Shown: positions 7,515 through 15,024 of the stretch, piece by piece
Position numbering within the stretch: the stretch's first letter is position 1
Layout of the letters: every line of letters starts with the position of its first letter
DNA from: Caulobacterales bacterium RIFOXYB1_FULL_67_16
GTDB lineage: Bacteria; Pseudomonadota; Alphaproteobacteria; Caulobacterales; Caulobacteraceae
DNA length: 15,341 nt
Direction of reading: 5' to 3'
NCBI GenBank assembly: GCA_001796045.1
Contig: MGLN01000032.1
Location: 14,699 to 30,039, forward strand
Notes under the pieces: model-generated
Seen by the model: only the letters and a program-made list of their open reading frames with translations
Database searches by the model: none
Told to the model about the DNA's origin: nothing
Position numbers and translations under genes: made by a program

Positions 7515-7754
7515 TCAGTGAGCCTCGGGCGGGCGAGCGGCGGGGCTCAGATATTCACTCTCGTCCTGAGGATGGGCCGACAGGACGAAACGGCGATCGC
7601 AATAACCGCACTCGATGAAGGCGTCCTCGCCCATGTCCATATAGACCAGCGGATGGCCCAGCGCCCCGCCGCCGCCGTCGCAGGCGACCCGCTTGGTCGA
7701 GACAACGACCTCTTCGGGCGGAGGAATGATCGCATCGGGATGACGGGGCGGCAT
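7515..7754 (-). CDS. zf-CHCC zinc-finger domain protein
   Basis: A 79-residue protein of the zf-CHCC family (related to the mitochondrial complex I accessory subunit NDUFS6). The ligand set is visible: C25 (VACDG), H34 (ALGHP), C49 and C52 (ECGYCDRRF), with the family's typical GHP-x-VYMD pattern between them. The fold binds one zinc; a bacterial role is not well established and a link to respiratory complex assembly is only inferred from NDUFS6. It starts at ATG 7752-7754 and is divergent from the ABC ATPase gene (start 7861), with 106 bases between them holding palindromes. gloA follows downstream after 87 bases. Confidence 0.85.
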   Translation of the reverse strand: MPPRHPDAIIPPPEEVVVSTKRVACDGGGGALGHPLVYMDMGEDAFIECGYCDRRFVLSAHPQDESEYLSPAARPPEAH

Positions 7755-7785
7755 TGTTCAGCTCTTGGACTTGGCGATGAGGCGT

Positions 7786-7829
7786 CGGGCGCATACCTAT
7801 GCGGCCCGCCCGGCGGCGTCAAACCGCCG
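7786..7829. promoter_or_regulatory. Tandem palindromes in divergent intergenic region
   Basis: CGCATA-CC-TATGCG (7790-7803) is a perfect inverted repeat; it extends to CGGGC and GCCCG arms if one G is bulged (7786-7808). Just after it, CGGCGG and CCGCCG (7811-7829) form a 6-base stem with a 7-base loop. They sit 32 bases or more before the ABC gene start. A regulator operator or a leader hairpin is plausible. Confidence 0.3.
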
Positions 7830-7860
7830 CACGCCACGACCTTCCAGCGAAGCGCTCCAG

Positions 7861-8835
7861 ATGACCGATGCGACGACCCTGCCCGACAACGCCATCGAGG
7901 TGCGGGGGCTGAAGAAGACCTACGCCGGCTCCAAGAAGGCGCCGCCCAAGACGGCGCTTCGCGGCGTGGACCTGGTGATCCCCAGGGGATCGGTCTTCGG
8001 CCTGCTGGGGCCGAACGGCGCGGGCAAATCCACCCTGATCAACATTCTGGCCGGCGTGGTGAAGAAGTCGGAGGGCGCCGTGACCATCTGGGGCCGCGAC
8101 ATCGACAAGGAGCCGCGCGACGCCGCTGCGGCTTTGGGGGTGGTGCCGCAAGAGATCGTCGCCGACGTCTTCTTCACCCCGCGCGAGTCGCTCGAGGTCC
8201 AGGCCGGCTTCTACGGCGTGCCGAAGGACGAGCGCCGGTCGGACGAACTGCTGGCGGCGCTGGGTCTGTCGGACAAGGCCAACGCCTATGTCCGCGCCCT
8301 GTCCGGCGGCATGAAGCGCCGCCTGATGGTGGCCAAGGCCCTGGTGCACAATCCGCCCATCCTAATCCTGGACGAACCGACCGCAGGGGTGGACGTCGAA
8401 CTGCGTCGTCAGCTGTGGGCCTATGTCCGCCAGATCAATGCGGAGGGCGTGACCATCGTCCTGACCACCCACTATCTGGAAGAGGCGCAGGAGCTCTGTG
8501 ACACCATCGCCATCGTCAACCGGGGCCAGGTGGTGGCCTGCGAGCCGACGCCGCAACTGCTGCGGCGGCTAGACAGCCGCAATGTGGTGGTCACGTCCGA
8601 GACGCCGCTGGAGACGCCGCCCGTTCTGCAGGGATTCACTGTGACGGCGCGACCGAACGGCGCCTTCGCCGTAGCCTACCGCAAGGGACAGTCGTCGGTC
8701 GAACAGGTGATCGCTGCGGTCCGCCAAGCGGGGATCACGATCGCCGACATCACGACCGAGGATCCAGATCTGGAGGACGTCTTCCTGGCCCTGACCTATG
8801 GGGATGTGACCCAGGTCGATCCGACGAAGGATTAA
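7861..8835 (+). CDS. ABC-2 type transporter ATP-binding protein
   Basis: A 324-residue ABC ATPase of the ABC-2/DrrA-NatA-YadG type, which powers export by a separate membrane permease. Seen: Walker A GPNGAGKST (50-58), Q-loop Q97 (VVPQE), signature LSGGM (147-151), Walker B ILILDEP (167-173), D-loop AGVD (175-178) and H-switch H204 (LTTHYLEEA). After the core, residues about 230-324 form the C-terminal extension common in this group. A basic insert (GSKKAPPK, 23-30) lies in the A-loop region. I chose the ATG at 7861 because the family homology begins at AIEVRGLKKTY just after it; the frame stays open to an ATG at 7765, but that extension is low-complexity. No permease is adjacent: the next gene is convergent and overlaps the stop by 4 bases. 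The substrate is unknown. Confidence 0.9.
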   Translation: MTDATTLPDNAIEVRGLKKTYAGSKKAPPKTALRGVDLVIPRGSVFGLLGPNGAGKSTLINILAGVVKKSEGAVTIWGRDIDKEPRDAAAALGVVPQEIVADVFFTPRESLEVQAGFYGVPKDERRSDELLAALGLSDKANAYVRALSGGMKRRLMVAKALVHNPPILILDEPTAGVDVELRRQLWAYVRQINAEGVTIVLTTHYLEEAQELCDTIAIVNRGQVVACEPTPQLLRRLDSRNVVVTSETPLETPPVLQGFTVTARPNGAFAVAYRKGQSSVEQVIAAVRQAGITIADITTEDPDLEDVFLALTYGDVTQVDPTKD

Positions 8836-9713
8836 CCCAGCTCGGCCAGGAACTCGAAGATCGCCGCCTTGGCCTCGGGCTCGTCCAGCATGGGGGCATG
8901 CCCGACGCCGGGAACCTCGACATAGGCCAGGGTCGGGGCGGCCTTACGCATCTTGCCGGCGATGGCGGCGCTCAGCAGGTCGGAGGTTCCCCCGCGCACC
9001 AGCAGGGTCGGCCGGTTTCGCGCCAGCCGGCGGAACATGGGCCAGAGATTGGGAACCAGGGCCTTGGCCCCCGCCGCCCGGATCGGCACGGAGATGTCCG
9101 GATCATAGTCCAGCCCGATCTCGCCGTCGGGCTGCTGCCTGAAGATGCGACGGGCGAAGGCGTCCCAGTCGGCGTCCGAGTAATGGGGAAAGGCGACGGC
9201 GTTGATCTGTTTCGCATAGGCGGCCGCGTCCGCCCAAGAGCCGATCTCGACCGGCTGACCACTGTAGGCGGCGATCCGCGCGAGACCTTCGGGCGCGACC
9301 TCCGGCCCGATGTCGTTCAGCACCGCCGCGACCACCGCCTTCGGCCTCAGCGCCGTCAGGGCCATGGTGATAAGCCCGCCCATGGATGTCCCGACAAAGA
9401 CAGCCCGATCCACGGCCGCCTGATCCATCAAGGCCAGCACGTCCGCCGCATAGACGTCGGGCCGATAGGTCATCGGGTCAAGCGCCCGATCCGACAACCC
9501 GCGTCCCCGCACATCGACCGCCAGCACGCGGCGACCGCTTTGGGCCATCAGGGGCGCGATCGCCCCGAAGTCGGCGCTGTTCCGGGTCAGGCCGTGGATG
9601 GCGATGATCGGCGGACGGGCGGGCCCCGGTCCAGGCGCATAATCACGGGCGAAAAGGCTGAGACCGTCCGGAGACGTCCAGCGACGTTCGACATAGGCGC
9701 CGACAGGGCTCAC
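8832..9713 (-). CDS. Alpha/beta-fold hydrolase
   Basis: A 293-residue alpha/beta hydrolase, probably an esterase or lactonase type acting on a small soluble substrate. Seen: oxyanion motif HG (40-41, AIHGLTRNS), nucleophile elbow GTSMGG with S110, acid D245 (GGTSDLL) and H272 (GVGHAPML), which complete a plausible triad. The start is GTG (9711-9713), preceded by a strong Shine-Dalgarno, AAAGGAGG, 5 bases away. There is no signal peptide, so it is cytosolic. It is 61 bases downstream of the HAD gene and probably co-transcribed with it and the AGE gene. Its stop overlaps the convergent ABC gene stop within TTAA. The substrate cannot be read from the sequence. Confidence 0.85.
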   Translation of the reverse strand: MSPVGAYVERRWTSPDGLSLFARDYAPGPGPARPPIIAIHGLTRNSADFGAIAPLMAQSGRRVLAVDVRGRGLSDRALDPMTYRPDVYAADVLALMDQAAVDRAVFVGTSMGGLITMALTALRPKAVVAAVLNDIGPEVAPEGLARIAAYSGQPVEIGSWADAAAYAKQINAVAFPHYSDADWDAFARRIFRQQPDGEIGLDYDPDISVPIRAAGAKALVPNLWPMFRRLARNRPTLLVRGGTSDLLSAAIAGKMRKAAPTLAYVEVPGVGHAPMLDEPEAKAAIFEFLAELG

Positions 9714-9774
9714 GCAGGCCTCCTTTCAAGGTTGAGGCCCAGAGTAATTCACCGCGCGAGGAATTGCGATGGCG

Positions 9775-10284
9775 TCAGGCCCCGAGCAACTCGCGAACGA
9801 AGGTGTCCAGATTGCCCCCCTGAAACAGGAATCCGGACACCCCGGCGCGCTTCGCCGCCTCGATATCGCGCGGCTGGTCGCCGATCATGAAGGACTTGGC
9901 CGGATCGATATCGTGGTCAGCAATGGCCCGCAGCAACATGCCGGGATTGGGTTTGCGATCGGGATGGTCCGGGTGGCGATACCGTTCGTCCTGCGCGTCC
10001 GGATGGAAGGGACAGGCATAGACGGCGTTGATCACCGCCCCGTCCTGCGCCAGCCGCTTGACCAGCAGGCCGTTGAAGACGTGCATCTGGTCCTCGTCGA
10101 ACATGCCGCGCGCCACGCCGGACTGATTGGTGACGATCACCGTCAGATAGCCGGCCAGATTCAGCCGCCGCACCGCCGCACCGACGCCCGGGATCAGCTT
10201 CAGATGTTCAGGCAGATGCGGGTAGCCGGAATCTTCGATCAGGACCCCGTCGCGGTCCAGAAAGACGGCGGGCAAGCCGGTCAT
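9775..10284 (-). CDS. HAD-IIIA phosphatase, GmhB/HisB-N like
   Basis: A 169-residue HAD phosphatase of the size and layout of GmhB, which removes the 7-phosphate from D-glycero-manno-heptose 1,7-bisphosphate. HAD motifs are intact: motif I FLDRDG (D10 nucleophile, D12), motif II TNQSG (52-56), KPNPGM with K111, and GDQPRD (D136, D140). The GmhB zinc site is largely missing: the usual CPHHP reads CPFHP (C91, F93), and the usual CDCRKP reads HPDRKP, so three of the four ligands are lost. That points to a different sugar phosphate or a metal-free variant. It begins inside the AGE gene stop (ATGA, 4-base overlap), so the two are translationally coupled and probably act on related sugars. I would not assign GmhB with certainty. 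Confidence 0.8.
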   Translation of the reverse strand: MTGLPAVFLDRDGVLIEDSGYPHLPEHLKLIPGVGAAVRRLNLAGYLTVIVTNQSGVARGMFDEDQMHVFNGLLVKRLAQDGAVINAVYACPFHPDAQDERYRHPDHPDRKPNPGMLLRAIADHDIDPAKSFMIGDQPRDIEAAKRAGVSGFLFQGGNLDTFVRELLGA

Positions 10285-11369
10285 GCGTCGTGTCTCAGCA
10301 GTTCGGTGAAGGCGGTCATCAGATGATAGAGGCTGGAGGCGGGCACGGTTTCGTCGGGCGAGACGCCCTCAGCGTCATAGGAGTCGATCCACAAGCCCGG
10401 AACCTCGGTGGCGAGGTGGGTGTCTAGGGTTGCGGCGATCAAGTCCGCGGCCCCTGGATCACCGAACGCCAGGGCCGCGCGGATGGCCTCGGTCTGGCAC
10501 CATAGGCGGCGCCCGGGGTCGATCGGCGCGCCTTGCGTATCCATCTCGCGGATCAGGAAGCCGGCCTTCAGGCCTTGAGCGACGCTGCGGCGGTGCAGGG
10601 ACTCGGCGGCCTCGGCCGAACCGAGTCCGGCGGCCTTGGCCTGAAGCAGCAGCCAGGCCCATTCCTCCAGGTGGCCCGGCTCCACGATATGACCGGTCTG
10701 GGGGTCCGGCGCCCAGTCCGAGGTGAAATACTCGCGGATCGCGCCATCGACGAGGAAACGGGTCCGACACAGGTCCAGCGAGACTCGCGCCGCCGCCTCG
10801 AAGGCCGGGTCGGGCGACGTCGCCTGCCAGGCCAGCATGGCCTCAAGCAGGTGCATATGGGGGTTCTGGCGGCGCGGCAGTCGGGCAGGCAGGGCCTCGT
10901 GCCAGCCGCCGTGAGGCGCCGTCATTTGGGCATTGATCTGAGCCAGGGTCTCCAGCGCCAACGGCCGGGCGCGCTCGTCGCCCAATACCCGGTGCGAAGC
11001 CGCCAGGGCAAACAGGACGAAGGCCAGATCGTACAGATCCGGCGTCTCGTCCAGAACGCCGCCGGCGTCGTCCGTCGCTGCGACCCACAAGCCGTCGTCG
11101 CGTCGGCAAGTGGCGATCATCCCGTCCAGACCGGCCTGCGCGATCGATCGCCCGCCCGTCCAGCCCAGGTCGGCGCCCTCGCAGAAGACATAGATCTGGC
11201 GCGCCTGAACCCGAGTGCGGCGGCGCACGCCCCTGACGGGCCGCCCTTCGAAATCCAGCAGTTCGAAGAAACGCCCATCGGCGTCTACGCCTCGCGCAGC
11301 CCAGAGCGGAAGGGCATTGTCGAACAGCCAGGTCGAGACCCTGGCCTTGGCTTCCGAGAGCGACGTCAT
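10281..11369 (-). CDS. AGE-family sugar epimerase/isomerase
   Basis: A 362-residue alpha/alpha-barrel protein of the N-acylglucosamine 2-epimerase (AGE) family, whose members interconvert aldose and ketose or epimerise sugars such as mannose, mannose 6-phosphate or GlcNAc. Family landmarks: RTRVQARQIYVF (R53, Q55), NPHMHLLEAMLAW (H171, H173), EPGHLEEWAWLL (H233) and SSLYHLMTAF (H349), which match the histidine and arginine positions of the active-site pocket. The length is normal. The ATG start (11367-11369) has only a weak Shine-Dalgarno. It heads a minus-strand operon with the HAD phosphatase (4-base overlap) and an alpha/beta hydrolase, and is divergent from a sugar aminotransferase. A mannose 6-phosphate isomerase-like role is possible, but the substrate is unproven. 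Confidence 0.85.
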   Translation of the reverse strand: MTSLSEAKARVSTWLFDNALPLWAARGVDADGRFFELLDFEGRPVRGVRRRTRVQARQIYVFCEGADLGWTGGRSIAQAGLDGMIATCRRDDGLWVAATDDAGGVLDETPDLYDLAFVLFALAASHRVLGDERARPLALETLAQINAQMTAPHGGWHEALPARLPRRQNPHMHLLEAMLAWQATSPDPAFEAAARVSLDLCRTRFLVDGAIREYFTSDWAPDPQTGHIVEPGHLEEWAWLLLQAKAAGLGSAEAAESLHRRSVAQGLKAGFLIREMDTQGAPIDPGRRLWCQTEAIRAALAFGDPGAADLIAATLDTHLATEVPGLWIDSYDAEGVSPDETVPASSLYHLMTAFTELLRHDA

Positions 11370-11413
11370 GACGGTGGCTTAAGGCGCATCCCTTGCGGCG
11401 CCAAGCGGTCATG

Positions 11414-11428
11414 GTTGCAAAGGGCAAC
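11414..11428. other. Short inverted repeat GTTGC-AAAGG-GCAAC
   Basis: A perfect 5-base inverted repeat with a 5-base spacer in the divergent gap, 45 bases before the AGE start. It could be an operator half-site pair for the AGE operon, or chance. Confidence 0.2.
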
Positions 11429-11448
11429 GCGAAGTGAGCCCGCCCCGT

Positions 11449-11477
11449 TTGGCCCTTACGCCCGATCTTGCTAGGAG
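11449..11477 (+). promoter_or_regulatory. Candidate promoter of the sugar aminotransferase operon
   Basis: TTGGCCC (11449-11455), a 14-base spacer, then GCTAGGAG (11470-11477). This resembles the Caulobacter housekeeping consensus (TTGACGS, 10-14 bases, GCTANAWC) at 5 of 7 and 6 of 8 positions. Start of transcription near 11483 would give a leader of about 60 bases before the ATG at 11543. Confidence 0.4.
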
Positions 11478-11542
11478 GGCGGCCAGCCTCGCGGCCTGAC
11501 CCGTCGGTCCGCCGCCCCCGAATCGCGTGGAGAGCGCCCTTC

Positions 11543-12706
11543 ATGATCCCCTTCATCGACCTTCAGGCCCAGCGCCTGCGTCTCGCCGGCAAGATCGAGG
11601 CCGCCGTTCAGGAGGCCGTCGTCGGCGGAGCCTGGGTCATGGGCCCGCAGGTCCGTCAGTTCGAGGCCGACCTCGCCGCCTTCGGCCAGGCCAAGCATGC
11701 GCTCGGCTGCGCCAACGGCACCGACGCCCTGATCCTGCCGCTGATCGCCTGGGGCATCCGCACCGGCGACGCCGTCTTCTGCCCCAGCTTCACCTTCACC
11801 GCCACGGCCGAGGTCGTGCCCTGGCTGGGCGCCTCGCCGGTCTTCGTCGACGTCGACGCCCGCACCTACAATATGGACCCGGCCAAGCTCGAGGCCGCCA
11901 TCGAGGCGGTCAAGGCGGAGGGGCGCCTGACGCCCAAGGTGGTCATCGCCGTCGATCTGTTCGGCCAGCCGGCCGACTATCCCGCCATCCGCGCAATCTG
12001 CGACCGCCACGGACTGAAGCTGATTTCGGACTCGGCCCAAGGTTTCGGTTGCACCCTGAACGGCGCACACCCTCTGAACTGGGCCGACGTCACCACGACC
12101 AGCTTCTTCCCGGCCAAGCCGCTGGGTTGTTACGGCGACGGCGGAGCCGTACTGACCAACGACGACGACCTGGCCCAGGAGATGGACTCCCTGCGCGTCC
12201 ACGGGAAGGTGGTGGCCAAGGATCTGGAGGCCGGGGCGGCCGCCTTCGCCCATGACCCCAAATATCTGGCCATGCGCATCGGCATGAACAGCCGGCTGGA
12301 CACAATCCAGGCCGCCGTCCTGATCGAAAAGCTGAAGGTGTTCGGTCAGGAGATCGAATGGCGCAACCGGATCGCCGCCCGCTACAATGAACGTCTGGCC
12401 CCCCATGTCTCGGCCGTGCCCCATGTCATCGACGGCGGCCTGTCCGTCTGGGCCCAGTACACGATCGAGCATGCGGACCGCGAGGGCCTGGCCGCCCATC
12501 TGAAGGAACAGGGCGTGCCCACCGCCGTCTACTATCCGGTGCCCATGCACCTGCAGCCGGCCTACCAGAGGTTCCCCCAGGGCGCCGGCGGCCTGCCGGT
12601 CACCGAGCGGCTGAAGGATGCGGTCCTCAGCCTGCCCATGCACGCGGACCTGGACGAGGCGACCCAGGACCGGATCATCGCCGCCGTCGCCGGCTACAAG
12701 GGCTGA
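11543..12706 (+). CDS. DegT/DnrJ/EryC1/StrS sugar aminotransferase, GnnB candidate
   Basis: A 387-residue PLP-dependent nucleotide-sugar aminotransferase. Seen: MIPFIDLQAQ at the start, as in most of the family; GTDAL (59-63) for phosphate binding; FTFTATAEVV; ISDSAQGFG with D163 for the PLP ring; and SFFPAK with the Schiff-base K192. The C-terminal YYPVPMHLQPAY is typical. I chose ATG 11543 because the family begins there; a longer frame from 11468 adds a low-complexity tail. The gene next door, 3 bases on, is a Gfo/Idh/MocA oxidoreductase, the partner expected when a 3-hydroxyl is first oxidised to a ketone. I infer GnnB, which forms UDP-GlcNAc3N for lipid A with 2,3-diamino-glucose. A WbpE-like role in O-antigen is the main alternative. 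Confidence 0.85.
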   Translation: MIPFIDLQAQRLRLAGKIEAAVQEAVVGGAWVMGPQVRQFEADLAAFGQAKHALGCANGTDALILPLIAWGIRTGDAVFCPSFTFTATAEVVPWLGASPVFVDVDARTYNMDPAKLEAAIEAVKAEGRLTPKVVIAVDLFGQPADYPAIRAICDRHGLKLISDSAQGFGCTLNGAHPLNWADVTTTSFFPAKPLGCYGDGGAVLTNDDDLAQEMDSLRVHGKVVAKDLEAGAAAFAHDPKYLAMRIGMNSRLDTIQAAVLIEKLKVFGQEIEWRNRIAARYNERLAPHVSAVPHVIDGGLSVWAQYTIEHADREGLAAHLKEQGVPTAVYYPVPMHLQPAYQRFPQGAGGLPVTERLKDAVLSLPMHADLDEATQDRIIAAVAGYKG

Positions 12707-12709
12707 ACC

Positions 12710-13642
12710 ATGCCGAACACCCCCACTCTCAAGTTCGGCGTCGCCGGCGTCGGCGTCATGGGCCGCAACCATGCGCGCGTCGCGGCCGAAATGCGCGAGT
12801 TCGACCTGACCACGGTCTTCGATCCCGACGCGGTCGTCGCCGAGGGCGTGGCGGCCGCCTATGAGGCGACCCCGGTCACGACGGCCCAGGCCTTCATCGA
12901 TGCGGGCCTGGACGCCGCCGTCGTGGCCACGCCCAACCGCTTCCACGCCGAAATCGGCGTCGCCCTGCTGGAAAAGGGCGTCCACGTCCTGGTCGAAAAG
13001 CCCATCGCCGCCACCGTGGCCGACGCCCAGCGGATGATCGACGCCGCCAAGGCCAATGACCGCGTCCTGATGGTCGGCCAGGTCGAGCGGTTCAATCCGG
13101 CGGTCGAGACGGTCAAGCGAGCCGTCGCCGACGACGAGATCATCTCCATCCAGATCACCCGCGTCGGCCCCTTCCCGCCCCGCATGGGCGAGGTCGGGGT
13201 GGTCATCGACCTGGCGGTTCACGACATCGACATCATCCGCCACCTGACCGGGTCCGAGATCGTCGAGGTCCAGCCTCAGCTGGCCCGCACCCGCGCCGAG
13301 CGCGAGGACACGGCCCTGCTGCAGTTCCGGCTGGACAACGGCGTCATCGCCCACATCACCACGAACTGGGTCACCCCCTACAAGACCCGCACCCTGCAGG
13401 TCGCCACCAAGACCAAGTTCATCGTCGCCGACCTGATCACCCGCCAGGTGACCGAATATTTCGGCCAGCAGCCTGACGGCTCCTATTCGACGAAAATGCT
13501 GAACAGCTGGCCCGCCGAACCGCTGAAGAAGGAGCTGGAGGCCTTCGCCCGCGCCATCCACACCGGCGAAACCCCTGCGGTCACGGGCGAAGACGGCCTA
13601 CGCAACCTCGAGGTCGCCCTGCGCTGCCTGGGCGAACACTGA
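12710..13642 (+). CDS. Gfo/Idh/MocA oxidoreductase, GnnA candidate
   Basis: A 310-residue NAD(P)-dependent oxidoreductase. The N-terminal Rossmann fold shows GVAGVGVMGRNHARV (10-24); the family's catalytic EKP follows at 96-98 (VEKPIA, K97); VGQVERFNP (122-130) and GVVIDLAVHDIDII (163-176, with H171) form the substrate-site segments. The ERFNP and DLAVHDIDI pattern is what I associate with GnnA-type UDP-GlcNAc 3-dehydrogenases, which make the 3-keto sugar that the aminotransferase would convert. It starts 3 bases after that gene's stop, with AAGGG about 11 bases upstream, so the two form one operon. The WbpB type is the alternative. The specificity is inferred, not shown. Confidence 0.85.
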   Translation: MPNTPTLKFGVAGVGVMGRNHARVAAEMREFDLTTVFDPDAVVAEGVAAAYEATPVTTAQAFIDAGLDAAVVATPNRFHAEIGVALLEKGVHVLVEKPIAATVADAQRMIDAAKANDRVLMVGQVERFNPAVETVKRAVADDEIISIQITRVGPFPPRMGEVGVVIDLAVHDIDIIRHLTGSEIVEVQPQLARTRAEREDTALLQFRLDNGVIAHITTNWVTPYKTRTLQVATKTKFIVADLITRQVTEYFGQQPDGSYSTKMLNSWPAEPLKKELEAFARAIHTGETPAVTGEDGLRNLEVALRCLGEH

Positions 13643-13668
13643 TCGGGTCGAGGCCTAAAGTCGCCGCA

Positions 13669-14199
13669 ATGGCGAGGAATGGAAAAGGCATGCGCACGCC
13701 CCTCGCCGCCCTCTCCATCGCCCTGCTGACCGTGTCGGCCGCCGCCCCGGCCCGGGCCGACACCCGCTACTTCTCCTACAACGCCTCGGATCGGATCACC
13801 CAGGCCCTGACCAAGGGGGTCACGCTCCAGGTCCGGCGCGGCCTGTTCGGAGCCGTCAGCCTGGAGCGGCTGTTCTCGACCACGGCGCGGGGATCGGCCG
13901 ATTTCACGCGCGGCGGCCCCGACGCGGTTCGGCGCGCCCTGCCCGAAGGCGCGCGGGAGACCGACCTTTACGAGATCGAACAGGTGGGAGACGGGCGCGG
14001 CCTGGCCCGCGCCCTCTGCCCCGGCGCCGACAAGGTCTGGGTGGTGATCGGCCGCATCCGCGCGCCTCGGCCGCTGAGCCTGCAGGCGGTGGGCCGCTGG
14101 AGCGACGGCGCCTATCGCCACTGCGTGACGCTGAACTATGAATGGCGCGGCGAATGGCAAACGGCGCCGGTCTCGCCCTTCGCCGATTCTGACACCTGA
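13669..14199 (+). CDS. Secreted hypothetical protein
   Basis: A 176-residue protein with a basic start, a hydrophobic stretch (LAALSIALLTVSAAA) and an AxA site (APARA, cleavage predicted after A30), so it is probably periplasmic. The mature 146 residues contain two cysteines (C117 in ARALCPGAD and C152 in RHCVTLNYEW) that could pair in the oxidising periplasm. I recognise no family. The ATG at 13669 is one start; the ATG at 13690 (MRTPLAAL) also leaves a good signal peptide and is an equally good choice. It lies 26 bases after the oxidoreductase gene, same strand, so it may be co-transcribed with the sugar pair; a role in envelope maintenance would be a guess. Confidence 0.75.
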   Translation: MARNGKGMRTPLAALSIALLTVSAAAPARADTRYFSYNASDRITQALTKGVTLQVRRGLFGAVSLERLFSTTARGSADFTRGGPDAVRRALPEGARETDLYEIEQVGDGRGLARALCPGADKVWVVIGRIRAPRPLSLQAVGRWSDGAYRHCVTLNYEWRGEWQTAPVSPFADSDT

Positions 14200-14272
14200 T
14201 CCCCGCAACGGAACGACTTCCTCAAGCTGCGCAGGCTCGTCTATCCTGCCCGTCTGACGGGGGAGGAAGACG

Positions 14273-14959
14273 ATGTTGAAGCTCAGCCTGGCCGGCGCCC
14301 TGGCCGGATCCATCCTGGCCGTCCTGACCTGGACGCGTCCCGGCGCCTCGCCCAAACCGGCCGAGCCAGCCGACCGCGGTCCGGTCACGATCCAGGTGCT
14401 CAACAACGGCTTTCATACCGACCTGGTCGCACCACGCCACGCCCTTGAGGCGAGAGGCGGCCCCCTGGCACAGGCCGTCCGCAGCCTTGCCCCGGGCGAA
14501 TGGGTCGCCATCGGCTGGGGCGACGCGACCTTCTACGTCGATCAGAGCCCAATATCGGACCGCTTGCCCGACGGCGCCCGCGCCTTTTTCCGTCCTGGAA
14601 ATCCGGCTGTCCTGATGCTGGATCCGGAAGTCCGGGATCCTGGCCTCGCCTACGGCCAGACCGAACGCGTCGCCCTGCGGCTACCCCCCGAAGCCTTCGA
14701 CCGGCTGGCGGGACGGATCGAAGCCTCGCTCGACCTGTCGGGCGGCGGACCGCGCGTGTCGGCCGCCCGTCCCGGCGACGACGCCCGCTTCTTCGCCAGC
14801 CGTGAAACCTTTTCCATCCTGCATCTTTGCAACCACTGGACGGCCGGCGTCCTGAACGCCGGCGGCGTGACGATCCGCCCCGCACGATCGGTCTTTTCCG
14901 GTGAGGTGATGCGGGCCGCGAGGGCGGCGGAACTGGACACGGCGGCTCCACGCGCCTAG
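14273..14959 (+). CDS. DUF2459 (TIGR02117-like) protein
   Basis: A 228-residue protein resembling the DUF2459/TIGR02117 family of unknown function. An N-terminal hydrophobic segment (residues 3-19) acts as a signal anchor. Family landmarks are NNGFHTDLV (44-52, with H48 and D50), AIGWGDATFYV (79-89), and HLCNHWTAGVLNAGG near residues 183-198. These conserved His, Asp, Trp and Asn residues suggest a catalytic or metal site facing the periplasm, but no reaction is known. The start is ATG 14273 with a strong Shine-Dalgarno, GGGGGAGGAAG. A 73-base gap separates it from the gene before, and 65 bases separate it from rbfA. Confidence 0.8.
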   Translation: MLKLSLAGALAGSILAVLTWTRPGASPKPAEPADRGPVTIQVLNNGFHTDLVAPRHALEARGGPLAQAVRSLAPGEWVAIGWGDATFYVDQSPISDRLPDGARAFFRPGNPAVLMLDPEVRDPGLAYGQTERVALRLPPEAFDRLAGRIEASLDLSGGGPRVSAARPGDDARFFASRETFSILHLCNHWTAGVLNAGGVTIRPARSVFSGEVMRAARAAELDTAAPRA

Positions 14960-15024
14960 ACCGCCCGCCTTTCGCTTATCCGGCCGGGTCCGAGCCCCGG
15001 CGGGCGAACAAGAAGGAGCGGCCG

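Noticed and set aside
11471..13561. 696-codon open frame antisense to the aminotransferase and oxidoreductase
   Set aside because: Its translation is rich in Gly, Asp, Val and His with no family signature, while the opposite strand has two well-conserved enzymes.
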